Below, one piece after another: positions 54,802 to 63,307 of a DNA stretch of 64,000 nucleotides; within the stretch, counting starts at the first letter, position 1; the number at the start of each line of letters is the position of its first letter. The position numbers and the translations under genes are program-made. The DNA is from Geodermatophilus sp. DSM 45219 (GTDB taxonomy: Bacteria; Actinomycetota; Actinomycetes; Mycobacteriales; Geodermatophilaceae). The notes below the pieces were generated by a model. That model worked only from the letters and a program-made list of their open reading frames with translations, was not told where the DNA came from and did no database searches. The stretch is from positions 491,316 through 555,315 of the forward strand of contig NZ_FNIQ01000005.1 of NCBI RefSeq assembly GCF_900104025.1, given 5' to 3'.

Positions 54802-55454
54802 GCCCCCACCTCCACCGTCGTCCCGCGCTGCTGGCCGAGGAACGCGAGCACCTGCAGCTCGACGGACAGGTCGACCTGGCGGACGTCGACCTCCGCGGGC
54901 GCGGTCAGCGCCACCGGCGCGAAGTTCAAGATGCTCCTCACCCCGGCCGCGGTCAGCCGGTCGCAGACCGGCTGGGCGACGTCGGCCGGTGTCGCGATGA
55001 CCCCGATCGTGGCCGCCGTCGCGGCCACGACCTCGTCGAGCTCCTCCATCGGGCGCACCGGCTGGCCGCCGATCTGCTGCCCGACGCGGGCCGGGGCGGC
55101 GTCGAAGAGCCCGACGAAGCGGAACCCGCGGCTGCCGAAGCCGGCGTAGTCGGCCAGGGCCGTGCCCAGGTTGCCGATCCCGACCAGCACGCAGGGACGG
55201 GAGCGTTCGACGCCGAGGACGCGGGCGATGCGGTCGCGCAGCGTGGCCACCTCGTAGCCCACGCCGCGGACCCCGCACGGGCCGAGGTGGGAGAGGTCCT
55301 TGCGCAGCCCGGCCGGGTTGACGCCGGCCGCCGACGCGAGCTCGCCGGAGGACACGTTGCTGCGCCCGCCGTCGGCCAGGCCGACGAGCACGCGCAGGTA
55401 CACGGCCAGGCGGGCGACGGTGGCCTCCGGGATCCGGGGCCGCGATGGGGACAC
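54798..55454 (-). CDS. rex: Redox-sensing transcriptional repressor Rex
   Basis: A 218-residue repressor. N-terminal winged helix (about 8-80) with VSSGELASAAGVNPAGLRKDLSHLG, and a Rossmann domain with VGIGNLGTALADY at 91-103. A C-terminal helix completes the domain swap. It represses respiratory genes when NADH/NAD+ is low. GTG 55454 is preferred; an upstream ATG at 55532 lies in the junction repeat and would add low-complexity residues. First gene of rex-hemA-hemC-hemD-hemB. Confidence 0.95.
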   Translation of the reverse strand: MSPSRPRIPEATVARLAVYLRVLVGLADGGRSNVSSGELASAAGVNPAGLRKDLSHLGPCGVRGVGYEVATLRDRIARVLGVERSRPCVLVGIGNLGTALADYAGFGSRGFRFVGLFDAAPARVGQQIGGQPVRPMEELDEVVAATAATIGVIATPADVAQPVCDRLTAAGVRSILNFAPVALTAPAEVDVRQVDLSVELQVLAFLGQQRGTTVEVGA

Positions 55455-55460
55455 GGGGAT

Positions 55461-55532
55461 CTCCTCGCTGGCGCTCGTCGACCCCGCGCCCTGGGGAGCT
55501 GTGCTGCCGCATGACCTCGCGCGCTCGGTCAT
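55461..55532 (-). repeat. Junction repeat upstream of rex
   Basis: Starts ATGACCGAGCGCGCGAGGTC on the minus strand and ends GAGCGCCAGCGAGGAG, giving the rex ribosome site. No gene ends in its left half, so the stop-codon function is not used here. It lies in the 5' untranslated leader. Confidence 0.75.
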
Positions 55533-55630
55533 GTGCCCACTCCACAAGCGGTCGCGCCCGGGGTCCGGCGGGTGCCGGATGCGGTCGCACGACATCGGGG
55601 ACCCGGGCGGAGTGCCGCCCGGCGACCGCC

Positions 55631-55659
55631 ACGGTAACCGCTTGTGAACGCAGGAACAA
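55631..55659 (-). promoter_or_regulatory. rex promoter with Rex operator (autoregulation)
   Basis: 55642-55659 matches the Rex consensus at 11 of 14 defined positions. On the minus strand it reads TTGTTCC, N4, TTCACAA: the second half is perfect, the first has three mismatches. On the minus strand TTGTTC (55659-55654) and TACCGT (55636-55631) form a -35/-10 pair with 17 bp between them, so the operator covers the spacer. ACAAAGTCGCC immediately beside it also occurs beside the menJ operator. Streptomyces rex is autoregulated in the same way. Confidence 0.75.
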
Positions 55660-55922
55660 AGTCGCCGGGGGGCCCGCGGGCCGCTCCCCAGCGCAGATCC
55701 AGCCGGCTGTGGTGGAGACCATACCCGCGCCTCCCCGACCGGACCCGGTCGGGTGAGCCGGAGCGAGCCGGCCGGCTGCCGCTCCTGGCACGGATCCCTC
55801 CGGCCGATCCACCCACGCGCTGTCCCACCTGTTCCCGCGCCGTTGCAGCAGCGCGGGAGCGTCGGGAACAGCGCCAGAGCGGTGTCGCGCGTCGAGCAGT
55901 CGGGCTATGTCGAGCAGTCGGG
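55660..55922. other. Gap upstream of rex
   Basis: About 260 bp between the rex promoter and the glutaredoxin stop. No gene is supported. GTCGAGCAGTCGGGCTATG occurs twice in tandem around 55888-55927, the second copy ending at the glutaredoxin stop. Confidence 0.5.
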
Positions 55923-56174
55923 CTATGACGTGCCGAGGTCCCGCCGGAGCCGGGGCACGTCCACCGTGAAGTACGAGTGCTCGCGGCCGTCCAGCAGCAC
56001 CACCGGCACCCGGTCGCCGTACTCGGCCTGCAGCTCGGGGTCGGCGTCGACGTCCACCGTCGTCACGGTCAGCCCGGCGTCGGCGGCCAGCCGGTCCAGG
56101 GTCTCCGCGGCCACCGCGCACAGGTGGCACTCCGCCCGGGTCAGCAGCTGCAGCCGCGGCGTCTCAGCGGTCAC
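55923..56174 (-). CDS. Glutaredoxin-like protein
   Basis: An 83-residue thioredoxin-fold protein with the redox motif CHLC in LTRAECHLCAVA and the cis-Pro region GDRVPVVLLDG. Such DUF836/glutaredoxin proteins sit next to haem genes in actinobacteria (Rv0508 near hemA). GTG 56174 lies inside the 3' end of the acyl-CoA ligase gene (11-nt overlap). Confidence 0.88.
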   Translation of the reverse strand: MTAETPRLQLLTRAECHLCAVAAETLDRLAADAGLTVTTVDVDADPELQAEYGDRVPVVLLDGREHSYFTVDVPRLRRDLGTS

Positions 56175-57720
56175 CGTCGCCCCCGGGCCCGTCGACCGCC
56201 TCCTGCGTGCGGGCCAGGCCCAGCTCCCGCAGCCGGGCCCGGCTGACCTTGCCGGTCAGCGAGTGCGGCAGGGCGGCGAGCACCTGCACCGACGTCGGCA
56301 CCTTGTACCGGGCCAGGGACGCCGCGGCGTGCTCGCGCAGCTCCTCGAAGCCGAGCCGTGCCCCGGGGCGCAGGGCGACGACGGCGCGGACGGCGGCCCC
56401 GGTCTGCGGGTCGGGCACGCCGATGACCGCGCTCTCCGCGACGGCCGGGTGCGTGTCGAGCACCCGCTCCACCTCGGCGGGGTAGACGTTGAAGCCGCTC
56501 ACCAGGACCAGGTCGCTGCGCCGGTCGACCAGGTGCAGGTCGCCGTCCTCGTCGGCGTAGGCGAGGTCGCCGGTGGCCAGCCAGCCCTCGGCGTCCGGCC
56601 CGTCGGCGCCGTCCGGCCAGTACCCGGAGAAGAGGTTGGTGCCGCGCACCCAGATCTCGCCCGGGCCGTCCTCGGCGAGGTCGCCGGACGAGGGCACGTC
56701 GTCGTCCGCCGGCTCGTGCAGCGCGGTGTCGCGCAGCTGCAGCTCCACGCCGGGGACCGGGCCGCCGATGCAGTGCGGCTTGGCCCGCCCGGTCGCCAGC
56801 GTGCTGGCCACCACCGGGCACGCCTCGGTGAGCCCGTAGCCCTCCCACACCGTCACCGCGGCCCGCGCGCGCATCGCCGTCCACACGTCGACGGGCAGCG
56901 GCGCCGCGCCGGAGGAGGCGATCCGCACGGCGGCGAACGCCCGGCGCAGGACGGCGTCGGAGCCGGCGGCGTCGGCCGCGGCCAGCCAGGCCTGGTACAT
57001 CGGCGGGGCGCCCGGGACGGCGGTGACCTCCTCCCGCGTCATGACCTCCAGGCAGGTGAGCGGGTCGAAGGACTCCACGAGCACCGCGCAGGCACCGGTG
57101 GCCGCGACCAGGCCGAAGCCGGCGTTGAGGCCGTAGACGTGGAACAGCGGCAGCACCAGCAGGACCCGGTCGTCGGGTCGCACCGGCGGCGGCTCCATCC
57201 GCAGGCACTGCTCCTGGTTGGCCCGCAGCGCCGCGGCCGACAGCATCGCCCCGCGCGGCCGGCCCGTGGTCCCGCTGGTGTAGGAGAGGAAGGCCAGGGC
57301 GCCGGGAGCCTCGGGGACGGCGGGCGGCGGGGCGTCGTCCGTGGGCGGTCCGGCGAGCACCGGCACCCCGGCCACCTCCGCCCGGTCCCCGGCCGTGACC
57401 AGCAGGGCCGCGGTGGAGTCGGTGAGCACGTACTCGAGCTCGGGGTCGGTGTAGGCGGTGTTCACCGGGACGACGACCAGCCCGGCGCGCAGGGCGCCCA
57501 GCGTCGCCCGCAGCCAGTCGACGCCGTTGGGCAGCTGCACCGCGACGCGCTCGCCCGGGGTCAGCCCACGGGCGGCGTACCCGGCGGCCACGCGGTCGAC
57601 CTGCGCGTCCAGCTCGGCCCAGGTGAGGCGCTGCCCACCGGACACCACCGCCGGCGCGTCCGCGCGCTCCCGGGCCGCCGCGCGCACCAGCACGGACAGC
57701 GAGCTACCGACGTCGGTCAC
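56164..57720 (-). CDS. AMP-dependent acyl-CoA synthetase/ligase
   Basis: A 518-residue ligase. YTSGTTGRPRGAML is the P-loop, EGYGLTEACPV motif, LATGDLAYADEDGDLHLVDRR, and the C-terminal Lys in SLTGKVSRARL are intact. It activates a carboxylic acid, probably a fatty acid, as CoA thioester. GTG 57720 has GGAGGAGG 7 nt upstream. It is not part of the M. tuberculosis gene order and may be a local insertion. Chain-length preference unknown. Confidence 0.88.
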   Translation of the reverse strand: MTDVGSSLSVLVRAAARERADAPAVVSGGQRLTWAELDAQVDRVAAGYAARGLTPGERVAVQLPNGVDWLRATLGALRAGLVVVPVNTAYTDPELEYVLTDSTAALLVTAGDRAEVAGVPVLAGPPTDDAPPPAVPEAPGALAFLSYTSGTTGRPRGAMLSAAALRANQEQCLRMEPPPVRPDDRVLLVLPLFHVYGLNAGFGLVAATGACAVLVESFDPLTCLEVMTREEVTAVPGAPPMYQAWLAAADAAGSDAVLRRAFAAVRIASSGAAPLPVDVWTAMRARAAVTVWEGYGLTEACPVVASTLATGRAKPHCIGGPVPGVELQLRDTALHEPADDDVPSSGDLAEDGPGEIWVRGTNLFSGYWPDGADGPDAEGWLATGDLAYADEDGDLHLVDRRSDLVLVSGFNVYPAEVERVLDTHPAVAESAVIGVPDPQTGAAVRAVVALRPGARLGFEELREHAAASLARYKVPTSVQVLAALPHSLTGKVSRARLRELGLARTQEAVDGPGGDGDR

Positions 57721-57914
57721 GCACACCTCCTCCCCTGGAGCGGTTCCGGCCACCCGCCGGGAGGAGCCTCGCGCCGGCCTCGACCGGGGTGGCGTGGACG
57801 GGCTGCAGCGATGTTGTCACCATGGGCTGCGACCCGCAGCACCGCGGTCCAGCCCGACGGGTGCCACGGACCGGGGCCGAGGGACCCCGGCGGGTGGACG
57901 AGGAGGACGGACGG

Positions 57915-58676
57915 ATGCGACGGTCGCGCCCCGCGGACGAGCGCGCGCCTGCCGCCGTGTCCGGCGAGCCGCGGCCACGCCCCACCCCTCACCCCCGGGC
58001 GGCCCTCGACGCACTGCCCGCCCCCGGCCCGACTCCCCTCCCCGACGAGGACGCCGGTCCGGCCGCGGAGGAGGTCGAGGAGGAGGTCGCCGAGGAGGAG
58101 GTCGCCCTCGGCGGGACGGTCCCGTCGCCGGCCGTCGACGTCTGGGCGCTGGTCCGCCGGGCGCAGGACGGGGACGCCGAGGCCTTCGGGCTGCTCTATG
58201 ACCACTACGTGACGATGGTCTTCCGCTACCTGCTCCACCGGGTCGGCGACCGGGCGCAGGCCGAGGACTTCACCAGCGAGACCTTCGTCCGGGCGCTGCG
58301 CCGGATCGACTCGCTGTCCTTCCAGGGCCGCGACGTCGGCGCGTGGCTGGTGACCATCGCCCGCAACATCGTGCGCGACCACGTGAAGAGCAGCCGCTTC
58401 CGCCTCGAGGTCACCACCGCGGACATGCACGACGCCGACCGGGCCACCGACGGGCCGGAGGACGCCGTCGTGCAGGCGCTGACCAACGAGCAGCTGCTGG
58501 CCTGCATCCGGCAGCTGGGCAGCGAGCAGCAGGAGTGCATCTCGCTGCGCTTCCTGCAGGGGCTGTCCGTCGCCGAGACCGCGGCGGTCATGGGCAAGAC
58601 CGACGGCGCGGTCAAGGCCCTGCAGCACCGCGCCGTCCGCCGGCTGGCCGACCTGGTGCCCGAGGGGCTGCGGTGA
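57915..58676 (+). CDS. ECF sigma factor, BldN-like
   Basis: A 253-residue sigma factor. Region 2 (about 77-145) has LLYDHYVTMVFRYLLHRVG and AEDFTSETFVRALRRI; region 4 (about 185-240) has ECISLRFLQGLSVAETAAVMGKTDGAV. An N-terminal extension of about 75 residues is Pro-rich then highly acidic (EEVEEEVAEEEVAL). Streptomyces BldN also has a long N-terminal pro-sequence that is processed. ATG 57915 follows GGAGGA; GTG 57894 is possible. It is followed by an RsbN-like anti-sigma candidate. Confidence 0.88.
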   Translation: MRRSRPADERAPAAVSGEPRPRPTPHPRAALDALPAPGPTPLPDEDAGPAAEEVEEEVAEEEVALGGTVPSPAVDVWALVRRAQDGDAEAFGLLYDHYVTMVFRYLLHRVGDRAQAEDFTSETFVRALRRIDSLSFQGRDVGAWLVTIARNIVRDHVKSSRFRLEVTTADMHDADRATDGPEDAVVQALTNEQLLACIRQLGSEQQECISLRFLQGLSVAETAAVMGKTDGAVKALQHRAVRRLADLVPEGLR

Positions 58677-58794
58677 GCGCCGCAGGAGTTCCCGGCCGGA
58701 CGGCCGTAACGGTCCGGGAGCCGGAGTCGTTCTCGGGGTGGAGGCGCTCCACCGGACGGCGCCGCCCCCTCGACCGACCGCGTGGAGGCACCAG

Positions 58795-59961
58795 GTGAGC
58801 ACGCACGCCGGCACGACCCCGCCGGGCGACCGGCGCGCCGCCGTGCGCGACCAGGAGGACGCCGTCCTGGCCCGCCTGCGGCAGCTGTCGGCCGACCTCG
58901 ACGACGCGCCCGACCCGGCGTTCCGGTCGGCCACCCGCGACCGGCTGGTCGCCATGGCCGCGGTGCGCGCGCCGCGGCCGGAGCCGCGCCCGGGCCTGCG
59001 CCGGCTGCTGCCCGCCCGGGCGGACGACGCGCCATCCGCCGTCTGGCGCACCCGGCTGACCGCCGGTCTGGCCGGTGCGGCGCTGGCCGTGACCACCCTC
59101 GGCACCCTGGTGGCGCTGTCCACCGACGCCCGCCCCGGCGACGCACTGTACGGCGTCAAGCGGGGCACCGAGCAGACGCAGCTGGCCCTCGCCGGGGACG
59201 ACCGCGGCCTGACGCTGCTGGAGTTCGCCGCCACCCGGCTCGACGAGCTGGCCGCGCTGACCGACCCCGCCGCCCCCGACGTCGTCGGCCTGCTCGACAC
59301 CATGGACGCCCAGACCCGGGAGGGCGCCGCCCTGCTGGCCACGCGGGCGGCCGACGGCGTGGACCCCGCACCCGTGGTGGAGCTGGCCGGCTGGGCCGAG
59401 CAGCAGACCACCGAGCTGACCGCCCTGCAGCCCGGGCTGCCCACCGGCGCAGCGACCGCTACGCAGGAGTCCCTGGGGCTGCTGGCCGACGTCTCCGCGC
59501 GGGCCACCGGGCTCCGGGCCGCCCTGGCGTGCGCGGACGGGCGCGCCACGGTGGGCACCGACCCGCTGGGGCCGGTGCCCGCCGAGTGCCCGGCGGCCGA
59601 TCCGGGGAGTGGCGCCCCCGCCGGCGGGACCCCGTCCGGGGGCGCCGGCAGCGCTCCCTCCGGCGGTGCGCCCGCTCCCGGCGACCCCGCAGCTCCCGGT
59701 GGCACACCGGCCGACCCGCCCGGGCCCGCACCGGCGCCGTCCGCCCCCTCCAGCGGCACCGGCGGCGACCGGGACACCGGGTCACCGTCCGACGGCGGCG
59801 GGACGGCGCCGGTCGTGCCCGAGGTGCCGGCGGACGACCAGCCGGTGGGAACCGTGCCGACGCCGCAGCTGCCGGCCCCGGTGCCGGTGGTCCCCGAGGA
59901 GCCGGAGGCCCCGCTGCTGGACACCCCGCTGCCCGTCTGCATCCGCCCGCTGGTCTGCTGA
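58795..59961 (+). CDS. DUF5667 domain protein, RsbN-like anti-sigma candidate
   Basis: A 388-residue protein. The N-terminal cytoplasmic part (1-85) holds VLARLRQLSADLDDAPDPAFRSATRDRL, then one membrane helix at about 86-108, then DUF5667 (ARPGDALYGVKRGTEQTQLAL). From about residue 265 the sequence is a Pro/Gly/Ala-rich tail of 100 residues ending CIRPLVC. Streptomyces RsbN, a membrane-bound anti-sigma of BldN, is encoded in the same position. GTG 58795 has GGAGG upstream. The anti-sigma role is inferred from neighbourhood and topology. Confidence 0.78.
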   Translation: MSTHAGTTPPGDRRAAVRDQEDAVLARLRQLSADLDDAPDPAFRSATRDRLVAMAAVRAPRPEPRPGLRRLLPARADDAPSAVWRTRLTAGLAGAALAVTTLGTLVALSTDARPGDALYGVKRGTEQTQLALAGDDRGLTLLEFAATRLDELAALTDPAAPDVVGLLDTMDAQTREGAALLATRAADGVDPAPVVELAGWAEQQTTELTALQPGLPTGAATATQESLGLLADVSARATGLRAALACADGRATVGTDPLGPVPAECPAADPGSGAPAGGTPSGGAGSAPSGGAPAPGDPAAPGGTPADPPGPAPAPSAPSSGTGGDRDTGSPSDGGGTAPVVPEVPADDQPVGTVPTPQLPAPVPVVPEEPEAPLLDTPLPVCIRPLVC

Positions 59962-60067
59962 CCCGCCCGAGGCCCCCGGCCGCTGCCGTCCCGGGCGCCA
60001 CTAGGGTCCGTGGAGGTGATCCACCGGCCGCCCGCGAGGGCGGTGGAGGAGCGACAGTGGAGGTCTC

Positions 60068-60973
60068 GTGCCGGGACTGCCCTTCCGCGGCCGCCGCGCA
60101 CGATCGGCGGACGTGCCCGACGAGGAGACGCGGGCGCACGTCGCCGGCGCCGCCTCGGCCGCAGCCGCCGAGGTCGAGCCGGCGCCGGCCGTCGTCCCGG
60201 ACCTGACCTCGGCGGCGTTCTTCGACGTCGACAACACCATGATGGTCGGCGCGTCGATCTTCTGGTTCGCCCGCGGGCTGGCCGCGCGCAAGTACCTGAC
60301 CACCCGCGACATGTCGCGCTTCGTGTGGCAGCAGGCCAAGTTCCGGATCGCCGGCAACGAGAGCGCCGACGACATGCACACCATCCGGGAGAGCGCGCTC
60401 GCCTTCGTCGCCGGGCGCCCGGTGTCGGAGATCGTGCAGGCGGGCGAGGAGATCTACGACGAGCTCATGGCCGACCGCATCTGGGCCGGCACCCGGGTGC
60501 TCGCCCAGCAGCACCTCGACGCCGGGCAGCGGGTCTGGCTGGTGACCGCGACGCCGGTGGAGCTGGCCAGCATCATCGCCCACCGGCTCGGGCTGACCGG
60601 CGCGCTGGGCACCGTCTCGGAGATCGTCGACGGGCACTACACCGGCCGCCTCGTCGGCGAGATGATGCACGGCGAGGCCAAGGCCGAGGCGGTGCGGGCG
60701 CTGGCCGAGCGGGAGGGCCTCGACCTGTCCCGGTGCACCGCCTACAGCGACAGCTCCAACGACCTGCCGATGCTGACCCTCACCGGCCGCGCGGTCGCGG
60801 TGAACCCCGACACCGAGCTGCGGGCGGTGGCCCGGTCCCGGGGCTGGGAGATCCGCGACTTCCGCACCGGGCGCAAGGCCGCGAAGACCGTCGTCCCCAC
60901 GGTGGCGGCCGCGGCGCTCTCCGGTGGCCTGGTGGGCGGCGCGCTCGCCCTCCGCCGCCGCAAGCTCAGCTGA
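60068..60973 (+). CDS. HAD-IB family phosphatase (SerB1/CicA-like)
   Basis: A 301-residue protein. The HAD nucleophile motif is [11 protein letters not shown] (Asp 53 and 55), motif II is VTATPVE, and the closing acidic motif is [11 protein letters not shown]. The C-terminal [21 protein letters not shown] looks like one membrane segment, so it may be membrane-anchored. The M. tuberculosis counterpart is Rv0505c (SerB1). GTG 60068 has GGAGG upstream; a TAGGGT hexamer at about 60002 is a candidate -10. The substrate is not known. Confidence 0.88.
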   Translation: MPGLPFRGRRARSADVPDEETRAHVAGAASAAAAEVEPAPAVVPDLTSAAFFDVDNTMMVGASIFWFARGLAARKYLTTRDMSRFVWQQAKFRIAGNESADDMHTIRESALAFVAGRPVSEIVQAGEEIYDELMADRIWAGTRVLAQQHLDAGQRVWLVTATPVELASIIAHRLGLTGALGTVSEIVDGHYTGRLVGEMMHGEAKAEAVRALAEREGLDLSRCTAYSDSSNDLPMLTLTGRAVAVNPDTELRAVARSRGWEIRDFRTGRKAAKTVVPTVAAAALSGGLVGGALALRRRKLS

Positions 60974-61190
60974 TCTGTCGGCCTACCGGCCTCCCACCGC
61001 GGCCAGGTGCCGTCCCCCTGCTGCGCTGAGCCCGGCCTGCCCCTCCTCGCCGAGGCCTCCGGCCCCCACTCGTCGAGGCACCTCGCAGGGCGACTTCCGC
61101 TGGCATCCGCGACTCGGCACCGTCCTGGCTCGCGTGACGCGGGTACGAGCCCCTCCTCGGGGAGGCCTCCGGCCTCCCACTCGTCGGGGC
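60974..61190. repeat. Direct repeats between convergent HAD and acyltransferase genes
   Basis: Two copies of a ~39-bp sequence (starting CCCCTCCTCG, containing GAGGCCTCCGGCC, ending CTCGTCG) at 61040-61078 and 61150-61189. Each can fold back through CCTC/GAGG pairs, so the pair may act as terminators for the two converging transcripts. Confidence 0.65.
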
Positions 61191-62099
61191 TCAGCCCCAG
61201 ACGGACTTCCGCTGCAGGAGGAGCTGGTAGATCGACTGCTGGATGTTCTCCCGCACCTGGTCGGTGAGGTTGAAGACCAGCATCGGGTCCTCCGCGGCAG
61301 CCGGCCCGTAGGACGCCGTCTCGATCGGCTCGCCGAACGCGATCAGCCACTTCGACGGCAGCGGCACCAGCCCCAGCGGGCCGAGCGCCGGGAAGGTGGG
61401 GGTCAGCGGGAAGTAGGGCAGGCCGAGCAGCCGGGCGATGGTCTTGGCGTTGCCGATCATCGGGTAGGTCTCCTCGGCGCCGACGACGGCGCACGGGATG
61501 ATCGGGGCTCCGGTCCGCAGTGCGGCCGTGACGAAACCGCCCCGGCCGAACCGCTGCAGGGTGTACCGCTCGCGGAACGGCTTGCCGATCCCCTTGAAGC
61601 CCTCGGGGAACACCCCGACCAGCTCCCCGCCGGTGAGCAGCCGCTCGGCGTCCTCGTTGCAGGCCAGCGTCGAGCCGAGCTTGCGCGACAGCGAGCCGAC
61701 CACCGGCATGTCGAACACCAGGTCGGCGCCCAGCAGCCGCAGCCGGCGCCGGGCCGGGTGGTCGTCGTGCAGCGCGACCGTGGCCATCATCGCGTCGAGC
61801 GGCACGGTGCCGGAGTGGTTGGCCACGACCAGCCCGCCGCCGACGTCGGGCACGTTCTCCACGCCGCGGGTCTCCACCCGGAACCAGCGGGAGAACAGCG
61901 GCCGCAGCAGCGGCAGCAGGACGTGGTCGGTCAGGTCGGGGTCGAACCCGAACTCGTCGGTCCGGTAGTCGCCGGTCAGCCGCCGCCGGAGGAACTCCAG
62001 GCCGCCGGCGACCTGGTCCTCCCACGAGGGGGACGACGGCGGCGGGACCCGCGGCTCGTCGTCGTCGGGCCGCAGCGGGATGACGCGCGCCTCAGGCAT
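61191..62099 (-). CDS. Lysophospholipid acyltransferase family protein
   Basis: A 302-residue protein with the acyltransferase motif NHSGTVPLD (H-x4-D class) at about 95-103 and the second block FPEGFKGIGKPF. It is a PlsC-like 1-acylglycerol-3-phosphate acyltransferase relative; the substrate is unknown. ATG 62099 overlaps the epimerase stop by 8 nt. Counterpart of Rv0502. No N-terminal signal is obvious. Confidence 0.88.
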   Translation of the reverse strand: MPEARVIPLRPDDDEPRVPPPSSPSWEDQVAGGLEFLRRRLTGDYRTDEFGFDPDLTDHVLLPLLRPLFSRWFRVETRGVENVPDVGGGLVVANHSGTVPLDAMMATVALHDDHPARRRLRLLGADLVFDMPVVGSLSRKLGSTLACNEDAERLLTGGELVGVFPEGFKGIGKPFRERYTLQRFGRGGFVTAALRTGAPIIPCAVVGAEETYPMIGNAKTIARLLGLPYFPLTPTFPALGPLGLVPLPSKWLIAFGEPIETASYGPAAAEDPMLVFNLTDQVRENIQQSIYQLLLQRKSVWG

Positions 62100-63198
62100 C
62101 GCGCACCGCCCGCAGTCCGGGGGACGGCGGGGTGGGCCGCAGCCTCTCCCCCACCGCGCCGGCGGTCGCGCCCACCCGGGCGACGAGGTCCTGCGCCCGG
62201 CCGGTGACCCCGGCGACCACCTCGGGCGGGATGACCGGCGTCAGGGTGCTGGCGTAGTCGGCCAGTGCCTGCTCGGTGGTGTACCGCGGCGTGTAGCCGA
62301 ACTCCTCGCGCAGCACGCCGGTGTCCACGACCCGGCCGAAGTTGAGGAAGCGCATCTGCTCCGGGGAGTAGTCGACGAACCCGAAGCGGCGGGTGAACCG
62401 GCCCAGCGAGCCCAGCGCGGGCGAGGGCAGCGGCACCTGGAGCCGGCCCAGCCGGCGGATCACCTGGGACAGCAGCAGCGTGCCCTCCCCGCCGACGTTG
62501 ACGGTGCCGGCGAAGTCGCCGGTGGTGGCGCGGGTGAGCACGGCCAGGGCGTCGTCCTCGTGCAGCAGCTGCACCCGGGCGTCGTACCCCAGCGCCGTGG
62601 GGACCACCGGCCTGCGCAGGAAGGAGGTGAGCACCGAGTCGATGCGCGGGCCGATGAAGTTGGTGAAGCGCAGCGCGGCGATCCCGACGTCGGGGCGGCG
62701 CCGCGAGAACGAGCGGACGTAGCCCTCGATGTCGAGGCTGTCGCGCGCGAAGCCGCCGGAGGGGACCCGGCGGGCCTGCATGGCCTCGGTGAAGACGGCG
62801 GGGTCGCGCGACGAGGCGCCGTAGACGGCGCTGCTCGACTTCAGCACGAACCGGCGGACCGACGCCGCCCGCTGGCAGGCGGCCAGCAGCTGCATCGTCC
62901 CGATGACGTTGAGCTCCTTCATCGGCCCCCGCCCGCCGGACCCGGCCGGTGTGGAGCTGATGTTCATGTGCACCACCGTGTCGACCGAGGCCGCGGTGAT
63001 GACCTTGCCGATCAGCGGGCTGCGGATGTCGGCACGCACGAACTCGGTGCGGCCGAGGCGGCGGAGCATCTCCGGCGACGGCGGGACGGTGTCCACCCCG
63101 ATGACGCGCTCGATGGCGCGGTCGCGAGCGAGCTCGGCCGCCAGCGCACCGCCGAGCCACCGGCTCACGCCGGTGACCAGGACGACCGCGGGCGGCAC
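62092..63198 (-). CDS. NAD-dependent epimerase/dehydratase (extended SDR)
   Basis: A 368-residue extended SDR. The Rossmann motif is LVTGVSRWLGGALA (a G-x3-G-x2-G variant with WLGG). LKSSSAVYGASSRDP has the catalytic region, but the usual YxxxK is not clear. It corresponds to Rv0501 (GalE2-like). Genes in this family often lack true epimerase activity, so the reaction is unassigned. GTG 63198 is 10 bp after the bS22 stop. Confidence 0.8.
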   Translation of the reverse strand: MPPAVVLVTGVSRWLGGALAAELARDRAIERVIGVDTVPPSPEMLRRLGRTEFVRADIRSPLIGKVITAASVDTVVHMNISSTPAGSGGRGPMKELNVIGTMQLLAACQRAASVRRFVLKSSSAVYGASSRDPAVFTEAMQARRVPSGGFARDSLDIEGYVRSFSRRRPDVGIAALRFTNFIGPRIDSVLTSFLRRPVVPTALGYDARVQLLHEDDALAVLTRATTGDFAGTVNVGGEGTLLLSQVIRRLGRLQVPLPSPALGSLGRFTRRFGFVDYSPEQMRFLNFGRVVDTGVLREEFGYTPRYTTEQALADYASTLTPVIPPEVVAGVTGRAQDLVARVGATAGAVGERLRPTPPSPGLRAVRDA

Positions 63199-63208
63199 GA
63201 GCGTCAGC

Positions 63209-63307
63209 TCACTTCTTGTTGCGGCGCTGGACGCGGGTCTTCTTCAGCAGCTTGCGGTGCTTCTTCTTCGCCATCCGCTTGCGGCGCTTCTTGATGACCG
63301 AACCCAT
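63209..63307 (-). CDS. Small ribosomal protein bS22 (AURKAIP1/COX24 family), 32 residues
   Basis: A 32-residue, very basic peptide: MGSVIKKRRKRMAKKKHR then KLLKKTRVQRRNKK. It matches the actinobacterial bS22/COX24-like ribosomal protein described in mycobacteria (33 residues, Rv0500B). It is too short for most gene callers but is supported by conserved position beside Rv0501- and Rv0500A-like genes. A TACGCT on the minus strand (63443-63438) is a possible -10. Confidence 0.88.
   Translation of the reverse strand: MGSVIKKRRKRMAKKKHRKLLKKTRVQRRNKK

Noticed and set aside
54798..55532. ATG 55532 as the rex start
   Set aside because: It lies in the junction repeat and would add 26 low-complexity residues; the downstream GTG has the repeat-supplied ribosome site and matches the usual Rex N-terminus.
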